A DNA stretch of 60,000 nt from Strigamia acuminata (GCA_949358305.1 OX442315.1:9328427-9388426), one strand, 5' to 3'. Positions 1 through 10,258 are shown, counted from the stretch's first letter. Numbers and translations are program-made. Notes: generated by a model not told the origin, from the sequence alone.

Positions 1-1772
1 TCGCAAGGCGAAAGTTCTTTGTCGGAGAGTTTAACTCCGAAAATATCTGGCGAAACTTCCATTTTTGCAATCCCATTTGCGTTAAAATGGCCCATTCTGG
101 AGTGCCAAATGTCCATTGGCTGTGGTTTCACCTTGATCTTTTCGATTTTTCCCCCATTCGAATTATTTTGCCCGCTAGTATCATTTAAATCGCTTTTCTT
201 AAGATTTGACGCATTTACTAGCGCATTTACGCTCACTTGCTGCTTTGCTGCAGTCTGCACTGCGCCACTCAATGTGTTTAGTAATGCTGCCTTAAAATCT
301 ACTGTTTTTAGTAAAGGATTAATGACACTTTCACTTTTTACAACATTTTTGACCGAATTTCCACCCACCGCTGCACTCTGTTGCGCAGAAGGTGCAGCTG
401 TGTTCACAATATTAGCCTCTAGTTTGCAGTTAACCTTGTACATTCGATCATTTGTTCTATCTGCAACAAGAAAAGGCTCACTAATTCGGTCTTTAAACAT
501 GGTCAACTTTCCATTTTTGATAAAAGTTGTAAAACCAGCTTCATCTGTCCGGCCCAGCGATAAGAGGTTTTTCTTAAAATTTGGCGCAAAATACACATTT
601 TGCAGTGTGATTTCCCTACATCTGCCTGCATAACAAGATGTAATCAACACGTTTCCAATGCCCTCGATTTTAGACTTTCCTTCCCCCTGCTGGACACTAT
701 AGCCGGACAGTGGCTTGAAGGTCACGAACCAACTTCTATTAAATGAAAAGTGATCTGTTGCACCGGTATCTATGTACCAGTGCGGATCAAAGTCGCAATG
801 CGACATCAAAGACAATGGTGGTGACAAGGTGACTTCCTCTTCAGTTTGATGAACTGCCGCTGAAAACATTGTCAATGGCTCATCAAAGATGTCAACTTGT
901 CCCAAATTGGCCTTTTTGGTCTTTCCACCACGGCCACGTCCTCGTGCAGTGCCTTTTGCTAGCTGTGCAGAGGTGCCACCTCGTTGGCTTTGCATATTCG
1001 CTTGTTGTTTGGGCGGTGACGGGCACTCTCTCGCGAAGTGACCAGTACCGCCGCAGGAAAAACAAGTTCGGGGTGTAAATGGCTGATTTCCGCCTTTTCC
1101 GCGTTGAAAACGCCCTTTTCCGAAGAATGCGCCTGCATTATCAGTGGAATCCTGTGTACGCATACCATAGGAGTCTGAAGCTTCAAATAAACGATTATAC
1201 TCCCCTAATAATCGATCTTTCACTTTTGCAGTGGTGAAGTCCTGATCTTCCCAGTGGTACATTATTTGTTTTATAGTCTCATAAGTCGTGGGGAGGAAAT
1301 CCATATATTGGAATGCGATTTCCTCATCCGTCGGAATAACTTTGACATTCGCGAGCTCTGCGACTTTTCGGTCGACACGGGCCAGGAAACACATCATCTC
1401 CTCATTGTCCATTAGATGCATTTGCAGGAACTCGCGCCTCAATCTGCCCTTCCGGGCGCGTGTGGTGGGCTGGTAAGCATCCCGGATTGCTTCCCACGCT
1501 CCTTTAGAAGTGTCCTTGGCAACGGCCACGAGCTGTTGCGCTTCTTCGCAACTCAAGCATATCGTGGACCACGCCCGCTTCTCACGCACTTTGAAATCCC
1601 GTTTCTCTTTGGGTGTGGCGTTGGGACCCGGCACGGGCTCGTCGCCGGTCACGTGGTCCCAGACACCTTGCTGGGATAGCAATAACTTCACACCAATCGC
1701 CCATTGGGCATAATTCGCCCCATTTAATTTCTTTATCGACTTATAATCGTCGTATTTTTCCTCCGACGCCAT
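1..1772 (-). CDS. Copia-1 Gag-Pol polyprotein, N-terminal part (Gag, protease, start of integrase)
   Basis: I read an open frame of about 590 codons from ATG at 1772-1770 to the window edge with no stop. Residues ~1-220 are a copia-type Gag starting MASEEKYDDY. A CCHC zinc knuckle (CFSCGGTGHFAREC) lies near residues 233-246. The aspartic protease motif WYIDTGATDHF lies near residue 335. A GAG-pre-integrase segment (DIWHSRMGHFN) begins near 559, and the window ends at its zinc-binding cysteine. In this family the polyprotein is cleaved into capsid, protease, integrase and RT/RNase H, which act in cytoplasmic virus-like particles and then in nuclear integration. Its Gag has the ~100 N-terminal residues that Copia-2 lacks. 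The RT part is not visible. Confidence 0.85.
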   Translation of the reverse strand, partial: MASEEKYDDYKSIKKLNGANYAQWAIGVKLLLSQQGVWDHVTGDEPVPGPNATPKEKRDFKVREKRAWSTICLSCEEAQQLVAVAKDTSKGAWEAIRDAYQPTTRARKGRLRREFLQMHLMDNEEMMCFLARVDRKVAELANVKVIPTDEEIAFQYMDFLPTTYETIKQIMYHWEDQDFTTAKVKDRLLGEYNRLFEASDSYGMRTQDSTDNAGAFFGKGRFQRGKGGNQPFTPRTCFSCGGTGHFARECPSPPKQQANMQSQRGGTSAQLAKGTARGRGRGGKTKKANLGQVDIFDEPLTMFSAAVHQTEEEVTLSPPLSLMSHCDFDPHWYIDTGATDHFSFNRSWFVTFKPLSGYSVQQGEGKSKIEGIGNVLITSCYAGRCREITLQNVYFAPNFKKNLLSLGRTDEAGFTTFIKNGKLTMFKDRISEPFLVADRTNDRMYKVNCKLEANIVNTAAPSAQQSAAVGGNSVKNVVKSESVINPLLKTVDFKAALLNTLSGAVQTAAKQQVSVNALVNASNLKKSDLNDTSGQNNSNGGKIEKIKVKPQPMDIWHSRMGHFNANGIAKMEVSPDIFGVKLSDKELSPC

Positions 1773-2925
1773 AATTGTCCAATTTGGGTAAACTCTTCCA
1801 CTAAATGCACTTGCTTTTCACAAAATATTTCGCCGCACAAAATTCGGAGCACAAATAACACTTGAAATGCACTTTTGCAAATTGCAAACCCCCAAAAAAT
1901 AGGCGAAATAAATGCACAACTTCCCAATTGGTACAGCTCTATAAGAGAGCACAACTACTCGTATCTGGTCGCTCTACTAGCTTCCGATCGGCACCACTGA
2001 GGCCCGCGGGACGGCTAGCTGGCCACGAACAAGCCCAGATCGAAATAAGACTGCACTAGCCGAATGGCTAAAGGGTGCAGAATATACTATGGACCCAAAA
2101 CAAAAACTTAATGAATAATAACAAGCTAATTTCGACCCCGTTATACACTTTCAACGTTGTTAAGATGATTTCCGTGCTGTTTTCCGTGTTGAAATCTGTT
2201 GTGATTCACTTGTGCACGTGGCACAAGACTATTCCGGTCCACCGTAGCACAGATACCCGTCCCGGGCTAATCCGTGTTCGCAGAAACTCGGTTCGCACTT
2301 TGTGTGCGAAGAATCGCTCCAAAAATTCCCCACACGGTTGTGGCTTTGTTGGCGTTCACCGGGGAACAAACCAACGGCTTTTCCAACTGTACGAACGTCG
2401 TACGTTCGTATCTCGGCTTGCTAATGACGAGCAACGTCTCCAAAACGTCGTGGAAATCCAATTCCGGTCGCCGTCGCCGAAAAACGCTTCGTTTTTGACG
2501 AAAAAAGCTGCGAATCAATCCAAAACCGATTCCAGACGATTCCTCGGTCCTTTATGTGGTCCCACGTTGTAATTTGCAGCGCTGGGATCCACGTCTCGGC
2601 TCAGAAACAGCTCGAACACCGCCTCAAACTCGTATCGCACAAGGCGCCGCCATCTTGGCTGGTGACGTCATCGCGAAAGTTATCGTGGCTTTTTTCTCGA
2701 AAGAAATGGCTTATATTTCCGCCAAAAATCAGTTTATAATAACGACAAGTGTTCTTACAGCCTGTGGAAACTATCCAGCGTTGTTTGAAGTCGTTTTCTC
2801 GACGAATTCTCGGCAATTCGAGCCTCGCGTCTGCTGCGGGTCGAATCATGCACGTCGCGACTTCGTTCGCCGATAATGTCCGCTGTCGTCTTCAAATCAA
2901 CAAAAACTTGATGGCCGCGCCGCAA
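1773..2925 (-). other. Copia-1 5' untranslated leader
   Basis: About 1.15 kb between the primer site and the gag ATG, without a convincing ORF. It parallels the Copia-2 leader: both share blocks such as the tracts near 1920-1960 and 15350-15385. At 2646-2656 it holds a perfect YY1/Pho-type core (AAGATGGCGGC on the minus strand). Confidence 0.7.
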
Positions 2926-2941
2926 CCATCCTCTGCTACCA
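2926..2941 (-). other. Copia-1 primer-binding site, initiator tRNA-Met 3' end
   Basis: The plus strand reads CCATCCTCTGCTACCA, which is the 3' end of animal initiator tRNA-Met including CCA, so the minus-strand RNA is complementary to it. It directly abuts the 5' LTR. Confidence 0.88.
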
Positions 2942-3323
2942 TGTATTGATTATCTAGAAGACCTGTCATTGCCGAAATAAACTGTAAAGCCGAGTTAAAA
3001 CTGATGCGGGACATCGCATTTCGCGTCCGCCATTTGTTTATTCTTAAACATGAAGAAGGACTCGAAAAACACCTGTTTCGAGGCTACAAAACTTGAAATA
3101 GAATGAATCATTGTTAACAGGCAAAGATTCATTCTTTACATAACAAAAGTAAAGTAAACTGGCATAAACAATCGATAATGCAAACAAAAGCTGTGAGAAA
3201 CTAAAGGATAAGCGCTCATATTCGAGCAGACGACATATGGGCATGTCATTGCTAATAAGCACATTGGTTGCGGCACTTAGCACAGGAATAAGAGTTTAAA
3301 AGTCAATATCAACCAATGTAACA
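2942..3323 (-). repeat. Copia-1 5' LTR
   Basis: On the minus strand the LTR would run from TGTTACATTGG (at 3323) to ...ATACA (at 2942), with TG...CA ends. The inner edge is fixed by the primer site. The outer edge is inferred from TGTT and from spacing similar to the Copia-2 LTR, so it could be off by about 12 bases. It shares short blocks with the Copia-2 LTR (for example TTCTTTACATAAC near 3132). Confidence 0.65.
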
Positions 3324-3339
3324 TGGATACAGAATTGCA

Positions 3340-4281
3340 ATGACACACACGTTGCATTTAACCGGAAACATGCAACTGAGAAGATCAAACAGTTGGGCAA
3401 TTCCTAACAAAAAGGTTGTGTCACCTGCGGTTAGTGAGCGTTCGTTTTCGCGATCACCGCCAAGAGATGCGTCACCAATATCGGATAAAGAACAGTCTGG
3501 TAGTGACAAATTGTTAAGCGACCATAGTTCTGACGAATATCGGGCTACGGTGCCGCCTCTGCCAACTCGACCGAATACGCGTTCGAGGCGGGCACAACAA
3601 CTTCCGGTTGAGGACCAAGTCTCGTCGGATGAGTCGGAAGATCAACGCGACTACCCAGCGGAACATCCGGCTTATGAGCTTTTGCCAACTCAAAAAGTTA
3701 TGAAAGATGCTCAGTTGGCTGACGCTTGGGCAAAAGGCATTATGTTGTATTTAGAATCACAACATTTGCCGCCTGACGAAGACGAGGCCGAAAAAGTTAA
3801 AAAGCAATCTGTTGACATGGCTTTGTATCATGGACTTCTGTGCAGGTATCCGCCAGTATCAATTGGCCAGCGCGCTCAGTCGCGTTGTATTTACCTGCCA
3901 GAGCCATTGAGGCGAAATTATTTCCATTGTTTACACTTCCCGCCAACTTCTGGCCACCTTGGAATAGAAAAGACCTTGATGCGTTTGAAAACGCGTGTTT
4001 TTTGGCCAGGAATGAAGCGAGATGTGGCTGAGTGGATTAAGGTGTGCGGGCCATGCCAGAGAGCAAAAGTTGAACGACGTTTGCCAATGGGAGAAATGGA
4101 AACGGCAAAACCACGCCGTCGTTTCAGAACCATTTACGTCGATTATTTTGGGAAGAAGTTGAAGTCTAGCCGAGGCAACTGCTACGCGTTTGTAATGGTG
4201 GACGCAGCTAGCAGGTGGGTTGACGTTCGGCTCACTGAAACAGCGGATGTGCCGACTACAATTGCGCAGATTGAAGAATTT
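3340..4281 (+). pseudogene. Gypsy-1 pol, segment 1: RNase H-integrase spacer, integrase zinc domain and first catalytic Asp
   Basis: Open frame of ~314 codons. Residues ~1-195 are a charged spacer (serine and acidic runs, RSRRAQQ) of the kind between RNase H and integrase. Residues ~207-246 are the HHCC integrase zinc domain (HLGIEK...CGPCQRAK). The core starts with the first catalytic aspartate in IYVDYFG near 269. The frame is cut at 4281 by the Copia-3 LTR, so the apparent end (EEFC-stop) is created by the insertion. Upstream it is cut by the Copia-1 LTR. The chromosomal copy is therefore dead as a gene, although the remaining codons look well preserved. Confidence 0.85.
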
Positions 4282-4520
4282 TGTTGAGTATTTGCCATAT
4301 TATATAATATAGCACCATGGTATTTTTGTTATTTACATTATGTTGTCTATGTATGTGGAGCCATCTGGCGTCCTTTATGTTTTCTTTTATTTATGACGTC
4401 ATTCATGTTAAAGATGGCGACTACGTGTGAGGTAGAATAAATGCTGTCTGTTAAATGTTTCCTTCAAGTCTTCCCTGCTTGTTTCCTGGGTTTCCAGTGC
4501 GTGGATCTTTAATGACAACA
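4282..4520 (+). repeat. Copia-3 5' LTR
   Basis: 239 bp, TGTTGAG...GACAACA, identical base for base to the 3' LTR on inspection. Contains AATAAA at 4436-4441 as a likely polyadenylation signal and a YY1-like motif AAGATGGCGAC at 4411-4421. Confidence 0.95.
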
Positions 4521-4522
4521 AT

Positions 4523-4533
4523 GGTTATGGGCC
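4523..4533 (+). other. Copia-3 primer-binding site (internal tRNA-iMet)
   Basis: GGTTATGGGCC, two bases after the LTR. It is complementary to the anticodon region of initiator tRNA-Met rather than its 3' end. This is the half-tRNA priming known for Drosophila copia, where a cleaved tRNA fragment primes minus-strand synthesis. Confidence 0.85.
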
Positions 4534-4591
4534 TGTTCAGCTGGAAATAATACGGGAAGACGAGGAGTTTTGGTATGCGATATCAAAGAGA

Positions 4592-4681
4592 ACAATTTCG
4601 CGAGTGAGGACAATTTCGCGGGTGAGGAAAATTTCGCGAGTGAGGAGAATTTCGCGAGTGAGGAGAATCTCGCGAGTGACG
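4592..4681 (+). repeat. Five tandem 18-bp repeats in the Copia-3 leader
   Basis: Five head-to-tail units close to AGAATTTCGCGAGTGAGG at 4592, 4610, 4628, 4646 and 4664, with one to three substitutions each. They lie ~70 bp after the 5' LTR, in the untranslated leader. Each unit holds the near-palindrome TTCGCGAG. Possible roles are enhancer, insulator or RNA packaging signal; none is shown by sequence. Confidence 0.9.
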
Positions 4682-5428
4682 AGAGGTTTTTGAGTAACTA
4701 AAACTGTGAGTAAATGTTTAATGGTGTTTTTGTGCGACGAGAGGTGAAGAATTTCTATTTTCGACGTGTTATTGCGAGCCAGCGATGTTATGCCAACCGA
4801 TACTCGTTTTGTGACAACTGTATTTCGAAAATGGCGCTCCCTGCTTGCGGTACATCTGGGATTTGATAGTGGAGAACTTGAGAACGAGAGAATACATCGT
4901 GGTGGACTTTGATTGGATTGTGTGGTTTAAAAGTTTTTTTTGTGGAGAAATTTATTGTTTTTTTTTGGGAATTTATTTATTTTGAAAATTTGAGAATTTG
5001 TTTGTGGAATTTGACAATTTGAGAATTTATTTGTTTATTTTCTTTGTATGATTTAGTAGGTTTAGAGTGGATTGTGTGGCTGTTTTTCCTGACATTCTGA
5101 GGACTTTGTGTTTTGGAATTTTGGACCTGAACTGTGTTGTGGACAATGATTCGCCTGGAATTTGGACATTTCCTAGAAGCCATCCTGTGAATGCATCAAC
5201 GTCCACGGACGCAACATCAACATTTTTGCTTATTTATTTGCTTGAATTTTTGAATTTTTTTATTTTGTCAAAAGTGATACTGACCATTTATCAAAGCGTT
5301 ACTAACCCCTACACATTGCACTTGGTGTGGGTGTACGTGCTCTTGTTCAGTTTTTACTGGCAAGATTATCAGTGTGCGATTATCCCTTGGAGTGTGTGCG
5401 ATTTTGATTTGGTGAAACGATATCAAAC
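4682..5428 (+). other. Copia-3 leader, rest
   Basis: T-rich untranslated sequence up to the gag ATG. No ORF here is convincing. An ATGGCGC core (rc GCGCCAT) near 4830 resembles the YY1-like sites of the LTR. Confidence 0.6.
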
Positions 5429-8400
5429 ATGACCGAGGAGGGGAATAATCGGACTGGAACGGTCATATTGTCATGGGACAATTTTGCTCAATGGAAGGAG
5501 GAAATTGAGGTTTCATTAATGGACAGGAATTGTTGGAGCTTTTTGACTGAAACCCCACCTGGAGTGCCTCCAGTTACTGATTTGCGTGCCACTGAGCGTT
5601 ATCAACAGCGCAAAGCTCAGGCCTACTCCACTATTTACAAGTCAATAGGAGCAGAGTTAAGACCGCATATTTCACATACCAGAGATGGCAAGGTGGCTTG
5701 GGATGCCCTTTTGGCGCATTTTGAGCCGGTGTCACATTCACGAATATGTGCTCTATATGATGAATTGGCAGCCTTGAGGATTAAGCCGGGCGAAACAATA
5801 CGTCTTTTCGCGCAACGGATCCGTGTGGTGCAGAAGAAGTTGACAGAGCTGGGTGAAGTGATCTCAGAGATTTTTATTTGTTACCAGTTGATTCGAAACT
5901 TACCGGCAGAGTTTCAGCCTGTTGTATTGTCCATCCATAGGGGGCCGAAAGATAAGTTTACCCTGAATGAGGCTGAAAAGGAGCTCATTTCGGAAGAGGG
6001 CAGATTAAAGCAGCTTCAATCCGACAATGGGTCGTTTAATTCTGCTGGAGTGTTTGCCGCTGGTGAGGATAGAAATGTGTATCTTCAGGACGAGTTTGGG
6101 TATGACTACGTTGCGGTTCCCGATTACTCACAGATGCCTGTGCTACAGTCACAGCGACCGGGAGATGTGGTGAGGAACGATGAAAGTCTTTTTGGTCAGG
6201 GACAAGTAGCCATGGGAGGTGGACGTTTCTATAGGAATGTAGCTCGAGGAGGGACGGTTATTACATCGAATCAACGCGGTGTACAGCGATTACCTCGGAC
6301 AATTTACCGAAGAAGACCGGGAATGGTTGGATCTTCATTTGGCGGCCGGGGGACAGTCGATGGGCGACCTACATTTGGGGGGCCGTGTTATCGATGCCAG
6401 AAGCCGGGCCATATGGCAAGGGATTGTACGGAGGTGGTTTATGTGTATGAGGATGAGGTGGTTCCATCTACAGCCGTTGAAATCCTGGAGGAGAAGAAGA
6501 CGACTCCCATGTTGTCCCTCGCTGAGGATCCTGGTTGTGCTGAATATGGACTTTTGACTGAAGCCCTTAGCGGGGGGTTTGAGACTAGATCTGACGATTG
6601 GGTTTTCGATACTGGAGCTACGAGTCATATTTGTCGGAATCGGAATTTGTTTACTAAGTTTATTGAGACAAAGGGGGACAGTATTAAATCTGCAGGGAGT
6701 CAACAGGAGACGCCCATAATGGGGATGGGTTCGACTGCGTTTTTGGACCGTTCTTCTGGTGGCCGACTGAATCGGGTCACTTTTAATCGGGTTATCTATG
6801 CACCTGGAATCCGAAGAAACCTTGTATCTGGCCCGCGTTTGGATGACTTGGGTTGCCATTTCGTGGGGACTGGTGGCAAGGTTTATATTTTTACCCCGGA
6901 TTGGTCTAGAGTCATTATGGTTGGAGTTAAGGACCAAATTGGTGGATTGTACCATATTGTTCCGAACGTTCGAGAAGACCCGGGATTGAATGACACTCAG
7001 ATTCCGGATCTAAATGAGAGAATACGCAATTATGCTTTGGTTACGAGTGAGGATAAATTGGAAAGTGATCGGTTGATGGACTTGAAGATTGATCATGTGG
7101 AGGTTCCTACCCGTCATATTAAGGATGACCCGGATCAGGTTTTGCTGTGGCACCTTCGATACTGTCATTATAATCAGGACGACGTTAAAAGGACATCAAA
7201 GATTGATTGTGTCATTGGGATGCCATTGTTGGCCGGCAAGCCGGATCGCTGTGATGCCTGTTCCTTGGCGAAAGCGAGGTCGAGATCATATAAATCCATA
7301 CCGGGACCGAGATCGAGTAAGCCACTTCAGCTTGTACACACGGATGTATGTGGACCCTTGAGTATACCATCAAGAACTGGATTTATCTATTTCGTGACTT
7401 TTACGGATGATTTTTCGCGTTACCGGACGGTGATAGGAATGAAGAGTAAGAGCGAGGTAGTTGATCATTTTAAGGTTTATCAGGCAAGGATGGAACGTCA
7501 AACTGGATATAAAATTATGGCTGTGAGGAGTGACAATGGCCTCGAATACTGTAACCGGAAGTTTTCTGCGATTTGCGAATCCCAGGGTATTCGACACGAG
7601 AGGACTAACATTTATACGCCTCAAATGAATGGGGTGGCTGAGAGATTTAATCTTACCCTGATGAATGGAATTCGATGTTGTTTGGACTATGCTGGCTTGG
7701 AGAATGATTTCTGGGAAGAGGCAGCCCACACTGTGTGCTATACCATAAATAGAATATCTCGAAGAGACAGTGATAAGACCCCGTATGAATTAATTTATGG
7801 TACAAAGCCTAATGTGAAACATCTTAGAACTTTTGGGTGCTTAGTTTATGCGAAGATTGCAGCAAAGACGTCCAAATTGGACAACCGAGCTAAAGCTGGA
7901 ATTATGGTTGGCTACTCGTCAAAAACGATTGGATATCGTGTTTTCATACCGGGGGAAAGAGTTATTTGGGACACATCCAATGTGGTGTTCGACGAACAGA
8001 AGATCGGCAGTGTTTGCGTGCTGGACCCGGAGATTACTCTGACCCCGAAGACTGTTGATTTTGTTGAGGAACCAGAGGACGATTATTATGACGAGGACCC
8101 GATTTTGGGCTTGAATGGACCGGATGGAGAATTGGACAAACATGAGGATGAGGTCAAAGCTCCGAAACTGGATGAACATGAGGAAAGATTAATGGACAAG
8201 GTTGAAACTCAGGAAATCCCGGGGATTGAATCGCCACTTAGACCCTTGAGGGTTTTGGTCCACCCTCTGACGCCCGTGGTGAGCAGTGGAGGACGTGAAG
8301 TGGAGGATCTCCCATTAATTGGGGCCGTGAGATCACCGGTGGTCTCTGGATCCTCGAAGATGACTTCAGTTAGAGAAACAAGAAGTAACGCTAGCAAGAT

Positions 8401-9427
8401 GAGATCGTGCCGTGATGTAGAGTGGTTTAGAACGGCCGTCCCGAGAAAGGATTTGAGGGGATATAATATCTATTTTGGACTCTCCCAGAATTCTAGACAG
8501 TGTAAATCGGAGAATGATGTGATTGCTTTCTGCCGGGATTCCGGCCTTATGTACGATGCATCTTTATTTGTATACTCGACACTCAACCCGTTTACGGGCT
8601 GGCTGAACTCAGTGCCCGGTGAATGCGTGGAAACCGTGGAATTGACCCGCTCCGACTCTTGGGATGATTTGGCTTGGGGTGGCGAGGAATTATTCACCAT
8701 GGAGGCTGGGGTCCCTGGATCTTATGAATCTGCCGTGAATTCGGAGAATTCTGAGGACTGGAGGGGAGCGATGAGTGACGAGATTTCGATTTTGAGGGCC
8801 CGTGATGTCTGGGACCTCACGGAATTACCGCCAGGAGTGAAGGTTCTGGGCTCTCGCTGGGTGTATGCGTTGAAGCGTGACGTTGATGGGAAGATCGCCC
8901 GCTTCAAGGCCAGATTTGTTGCCCAAGGTTTCAATCAGATTTATGGAGATACCTACGATGATGTTTTCTCGCCCGTCGTTGACTTTAGTGTGATTCGCTT
9001 GCTGTTTGTCCTGTTGGTTTGTACTTTAAGTTGGGTACATTGCCAATTTGATGTTAAAAGTGCCTACTTGTATGCCAAGCTTAAGGAGACGGTCTACATC
9101 CGTCAACCTAAGGGATTTGTCACCAAGGGGAAAGAACACCTCGTTTGCCTCTTGAAACGTGCCCTGTACGGGCTTCATCAGTCTGGAAGGGCTTGGAATG
9201 ATGAGTTTGACGCTTACCTGAAGTCCAGAGGTTTTGAGCCCTTATTATGGTGCAATTGTGTCTATCGACTGAAATGTCGTACCATCTTAATCGTGTATGT
9301 GGATGACATTATTATTTTTGGCATTACGAATAGGGACATTAGTTTGGCATCTTCAATCATTGCCGAAAAGTTTGACCTGGTGAATTTGGGACCTGTAAGG
9401 AAGATGCTTGGAATTGAGTTTGAATAA
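5429..9427 (+). CDS. Copia-3 Gag-Pol polyprotein, up to a premature stop in RT
   Basis: 1332 codons from ATG 5429. Gag (UBN2-like, starting around SWDNFAQWKEEI) covers residues ~10-200. CCHC knuckle CYRCQKPGHMARDC is near 319-332. Protease motif WVFDTGATSHIC is near 391-402. GAG-pre-integrase (LLWHLRYCHYN) is near 571 with its CDAC pair near 607. Integrase carboxylates: HTDVCG ~637, SDNGLEY ~701, ERFN ~737. RT starts near 1110 (DVWDLTELPPG) and carries KARFVAQGF, SPVVDF, LYGLHQSGR and catalytic YVDD near 1289. It ends at TAA 9425-9427, just after the GIEFE segment. The next frame-matched codons continue the RT, so the stop is a point nonsense mutation. Everything else looks intact. Confidence 0.93.
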   Translation: MTEEGNNRTGTVILSWDNFAQWKEEIEVSLMDRNCWSFLTETPPGVPPVTDLRATERYQQRKAQAYSTIYKSIGAELRPHISHTRDGKVAWDALLAHFEPVSHSRICALYDELAALRIKPGETIRLFAQRIRVVQKKLTELGEVISEIFICYQLIRNLPAEFQPVVLSIHRGPKDKFTLNEAEKELISEEGRLKQLQSDNGSFNSAGVFAAGEDRNVYLQDEFGYDYVAVPDYSQMPVLQSQRPGDVVRNDESLFGQGQVAMGGGRFYRNVARGGTVITSNQRGVQRLPRTIYRRRPGMVGSSFGGRGTVDGRPTFGGPCYRCQKPGHMARDCTEVVYVYEDEVVPSTAVEILEEKKTTPMLSLAEDPGCAEYGLLTEALSGGFETRSDDWVFDTGATSHICRNRNLFTKFIETKGDSIKSAGSQQETPIMGMGSTAFLDRSSGGRLNRVTFNRVIYAPGIRRNLVSGPRLDDLGCHFVGTGGKVYIFTPDWSRVIMVGVKDQIGGLYHIVPNVREDPGLNDTQIPDLNERIRNYALVTSEDKLESDRLMDLKIDHVEVPTRHIKDDPDQVLLWHLRYCHYNQDDVKRTSKIDCVIGMPLLAGKPDRCDACSLAKARSRSYKSIPGPRSSKPLQLVHTDVCGPLSIPSRTGFIYFVTFTDDFSRYRTVIGMKSKSEVVDHFKVYQARMERQTGYKIMAVRSDNGLEYCNRKFSAICESQGIRHERTNIYTPQMNGVAERFNLTLMNGIRCCLDYAGLENDFWEEAAHTVCYTINRISRRDSDKTPYELIYGTKPNVKHLRTFGCLVYAKIAAKTSKLDNRAKAGIMVGYSSKTIGYRVFIPGERVIWDTSNVVFDEQKIGSVCVLDPEITLTPKTVDFVEEPEDDYYDEDPILGLNGPDGELDKHEDEVKAPKLDEHEERLMDKVETQEIPGIESPLRPLRVLVHPLTPVVSSGGREVEDLPLIGAVRSPVVSGSSKMTSVRETRSNASKMRSCRDVEWFRTAVPRKDLRGYNIYFGLSQNSRQCKSENDVIAFCRDSGLMYDASLFVYSTLNPFTGWLNSVPGECVETVELTRSDSWDDLAWGGEELFTMEAGVPGSYESAVNSENSEDWRGAMSDEISILRARDVWDLTELPPGVKVLGSRWVYALKRDVDGKIARFKARFVAQGFNQIYGDTYDDVFSPVVDFSVIRLLFVLLVCTLSWVHCQFDVKSAYLYAKLKETVYIRQPKGFVTKGKEHLVCLLKRALYGLHQSGRAWNDEFDAYLKSRGFEPLLWCNCVYRLKCRTILIVYVDDIIIFGITNRDISLASSIIAEKFDLVNLGPVRKMLGIEFE

Positions 9428-10258
9428 ACAGACTGTGGTTTTGTGATGCACCAGAGGGGTTATATTGGGGCTATTCTGGAGAAATTCAAGATGTTTCTGC
9501 CTAGCAAGGCTGGATTGCCGATTGCTGTGGGGACGTTGATGTCGCGAGCTGACTCTCCCAAGACTGAAGGTGAACGCACTGATATGCTGAAATACCCGTA
9601 TCGGAGTCTCTTGGGTTGCTTCTCTTTCTTGTCCACGAGAACTCGCCCTGACTTGTCATACGCAACTAACATCTTTAGTCAATTCCAGTCGGATCCTGGT
9701 ATTGTGCATTGGAATGGACTCGTGAGGATGCTTGGATACCTATTCCTCACTCGTGATTACTGTATGAAGCTCTCACGGGGCGCTGACTTGTTTTTGGAGG
9801 TCTTTACGGATTCTGATTATGCGAACAATCGCGACGATAGAACCTCGATTGGGGGAACGATTTTAGTGTTATCATCCGTTCCAATATTTTGGAGGACCTT
9901 TAAGCAGAAATGTGTGACACTCTCTTCAATGGAGTCCGAATATGTGGCATTAACAGAGTCAATTAAGGACTTCCTATTCATTAAGCGCATAATGTTTGAG
10001 CTATGCCAATTTATTGCGTTTGATTTCTCGTTCGTCGTCTATTGCGATAATCAATCGGCAGTCGACTTCTCTCGAAATGCAGTCGAAAAGAGAAGAACCA
10101 AACACATAGACGTACGGTTCCATTGGATCCGCAATCTGGTTAGGGGTGGGGAAGTAATACTTGCCCACGTCGGTACAAAGCTTAATTTTGCCGATGGGTT
10201 TACAAAGGCTTACGATCGAGTTAAAATGTCCCACTTTTGTCGACGCCTCTTTGGATGA
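9428..10258 (+). CDS. Copia-3 Gag-Pol, distal part: RT thumb and RNase H (after the stop)
   Basis: Same reading frame as the upstream ORF, open from just after the TAA at 9427 to TGA at 10258. The first ATG is at 9443. It includes PYRSLLGCFSFLSTRTRPDL and the RNase H acidic residues in FTDSDYANN, MESEYVAL and YCDNQSAVDF, then KHIDVRFHWIR and LNFADGFTKA near the C-terminus, as in copia-family RNase H. Without readthrough this part is not translated as part of Pol, so the copy is defective unless the stop is suppressed. Confidence 0.9.
   Translation, partial: TDCGFVMHQRGYIGAILEKFKMFLPSKAGLPIAVGTLMSRADSPKTEGERTDMLKYPYRSLLGCFSFLSTRTRPDLSYATNIFSQFQSDPGIVHWNGLVRMLGYLFLTRDYCMKLSRGADLFLEVFTDSDYANNRDDRTSIGGTILVLSSVPIFWRTFKQKCVTLSSMESEYVALTESIKDFLFIKRIMFELCQFIAFDFSFVVYCDNQSAVDFSRNAVEKRRTKHIDVRFHWIRNLVRGGEVILAHVGTKLNFADGFTKAYDRVKMSHFCRRLFG

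Larger units (their letters stand above)
1..3323 (-). mobile_element. Copia-1: partial Ty1/copia retrotransposon
   Basis: Minus-strand copia element whose 5' half is in the window: 5' LTR at 2942-3323, primer site, long leader, then gag-protease-integrase running off the left edge. It is inserted in the spacer before the integrase of Gypsy-1, which resumes right after the LTR. It is related to Copia-2: same primer type, same order of parts, clearly similar leader and Gag. The 3' LTR and the left copy of the target duplication lie outside the window, so the duplication (expected TGGAT at 3324-3328) cannot be confirmed. Confidence 0.85.

Noticed and set aside
19-633. Plus-strand 204-codon ORF
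   Set aside because: Antisense shadow of the Copia-1 Gag-Pol frame, which has protease and integrase motifs on the minus strand.
2926-2941. Possible tRNA-Met gene
   Set aside because: Only the 16 terminal bases are present, at the LTR edge; no cloverleaf. It is a primer-binding site.
6335-6955. 206-codon minus-strand ORF
   Set aside because: Antisense to the Copia-3 protease region; no independent features.
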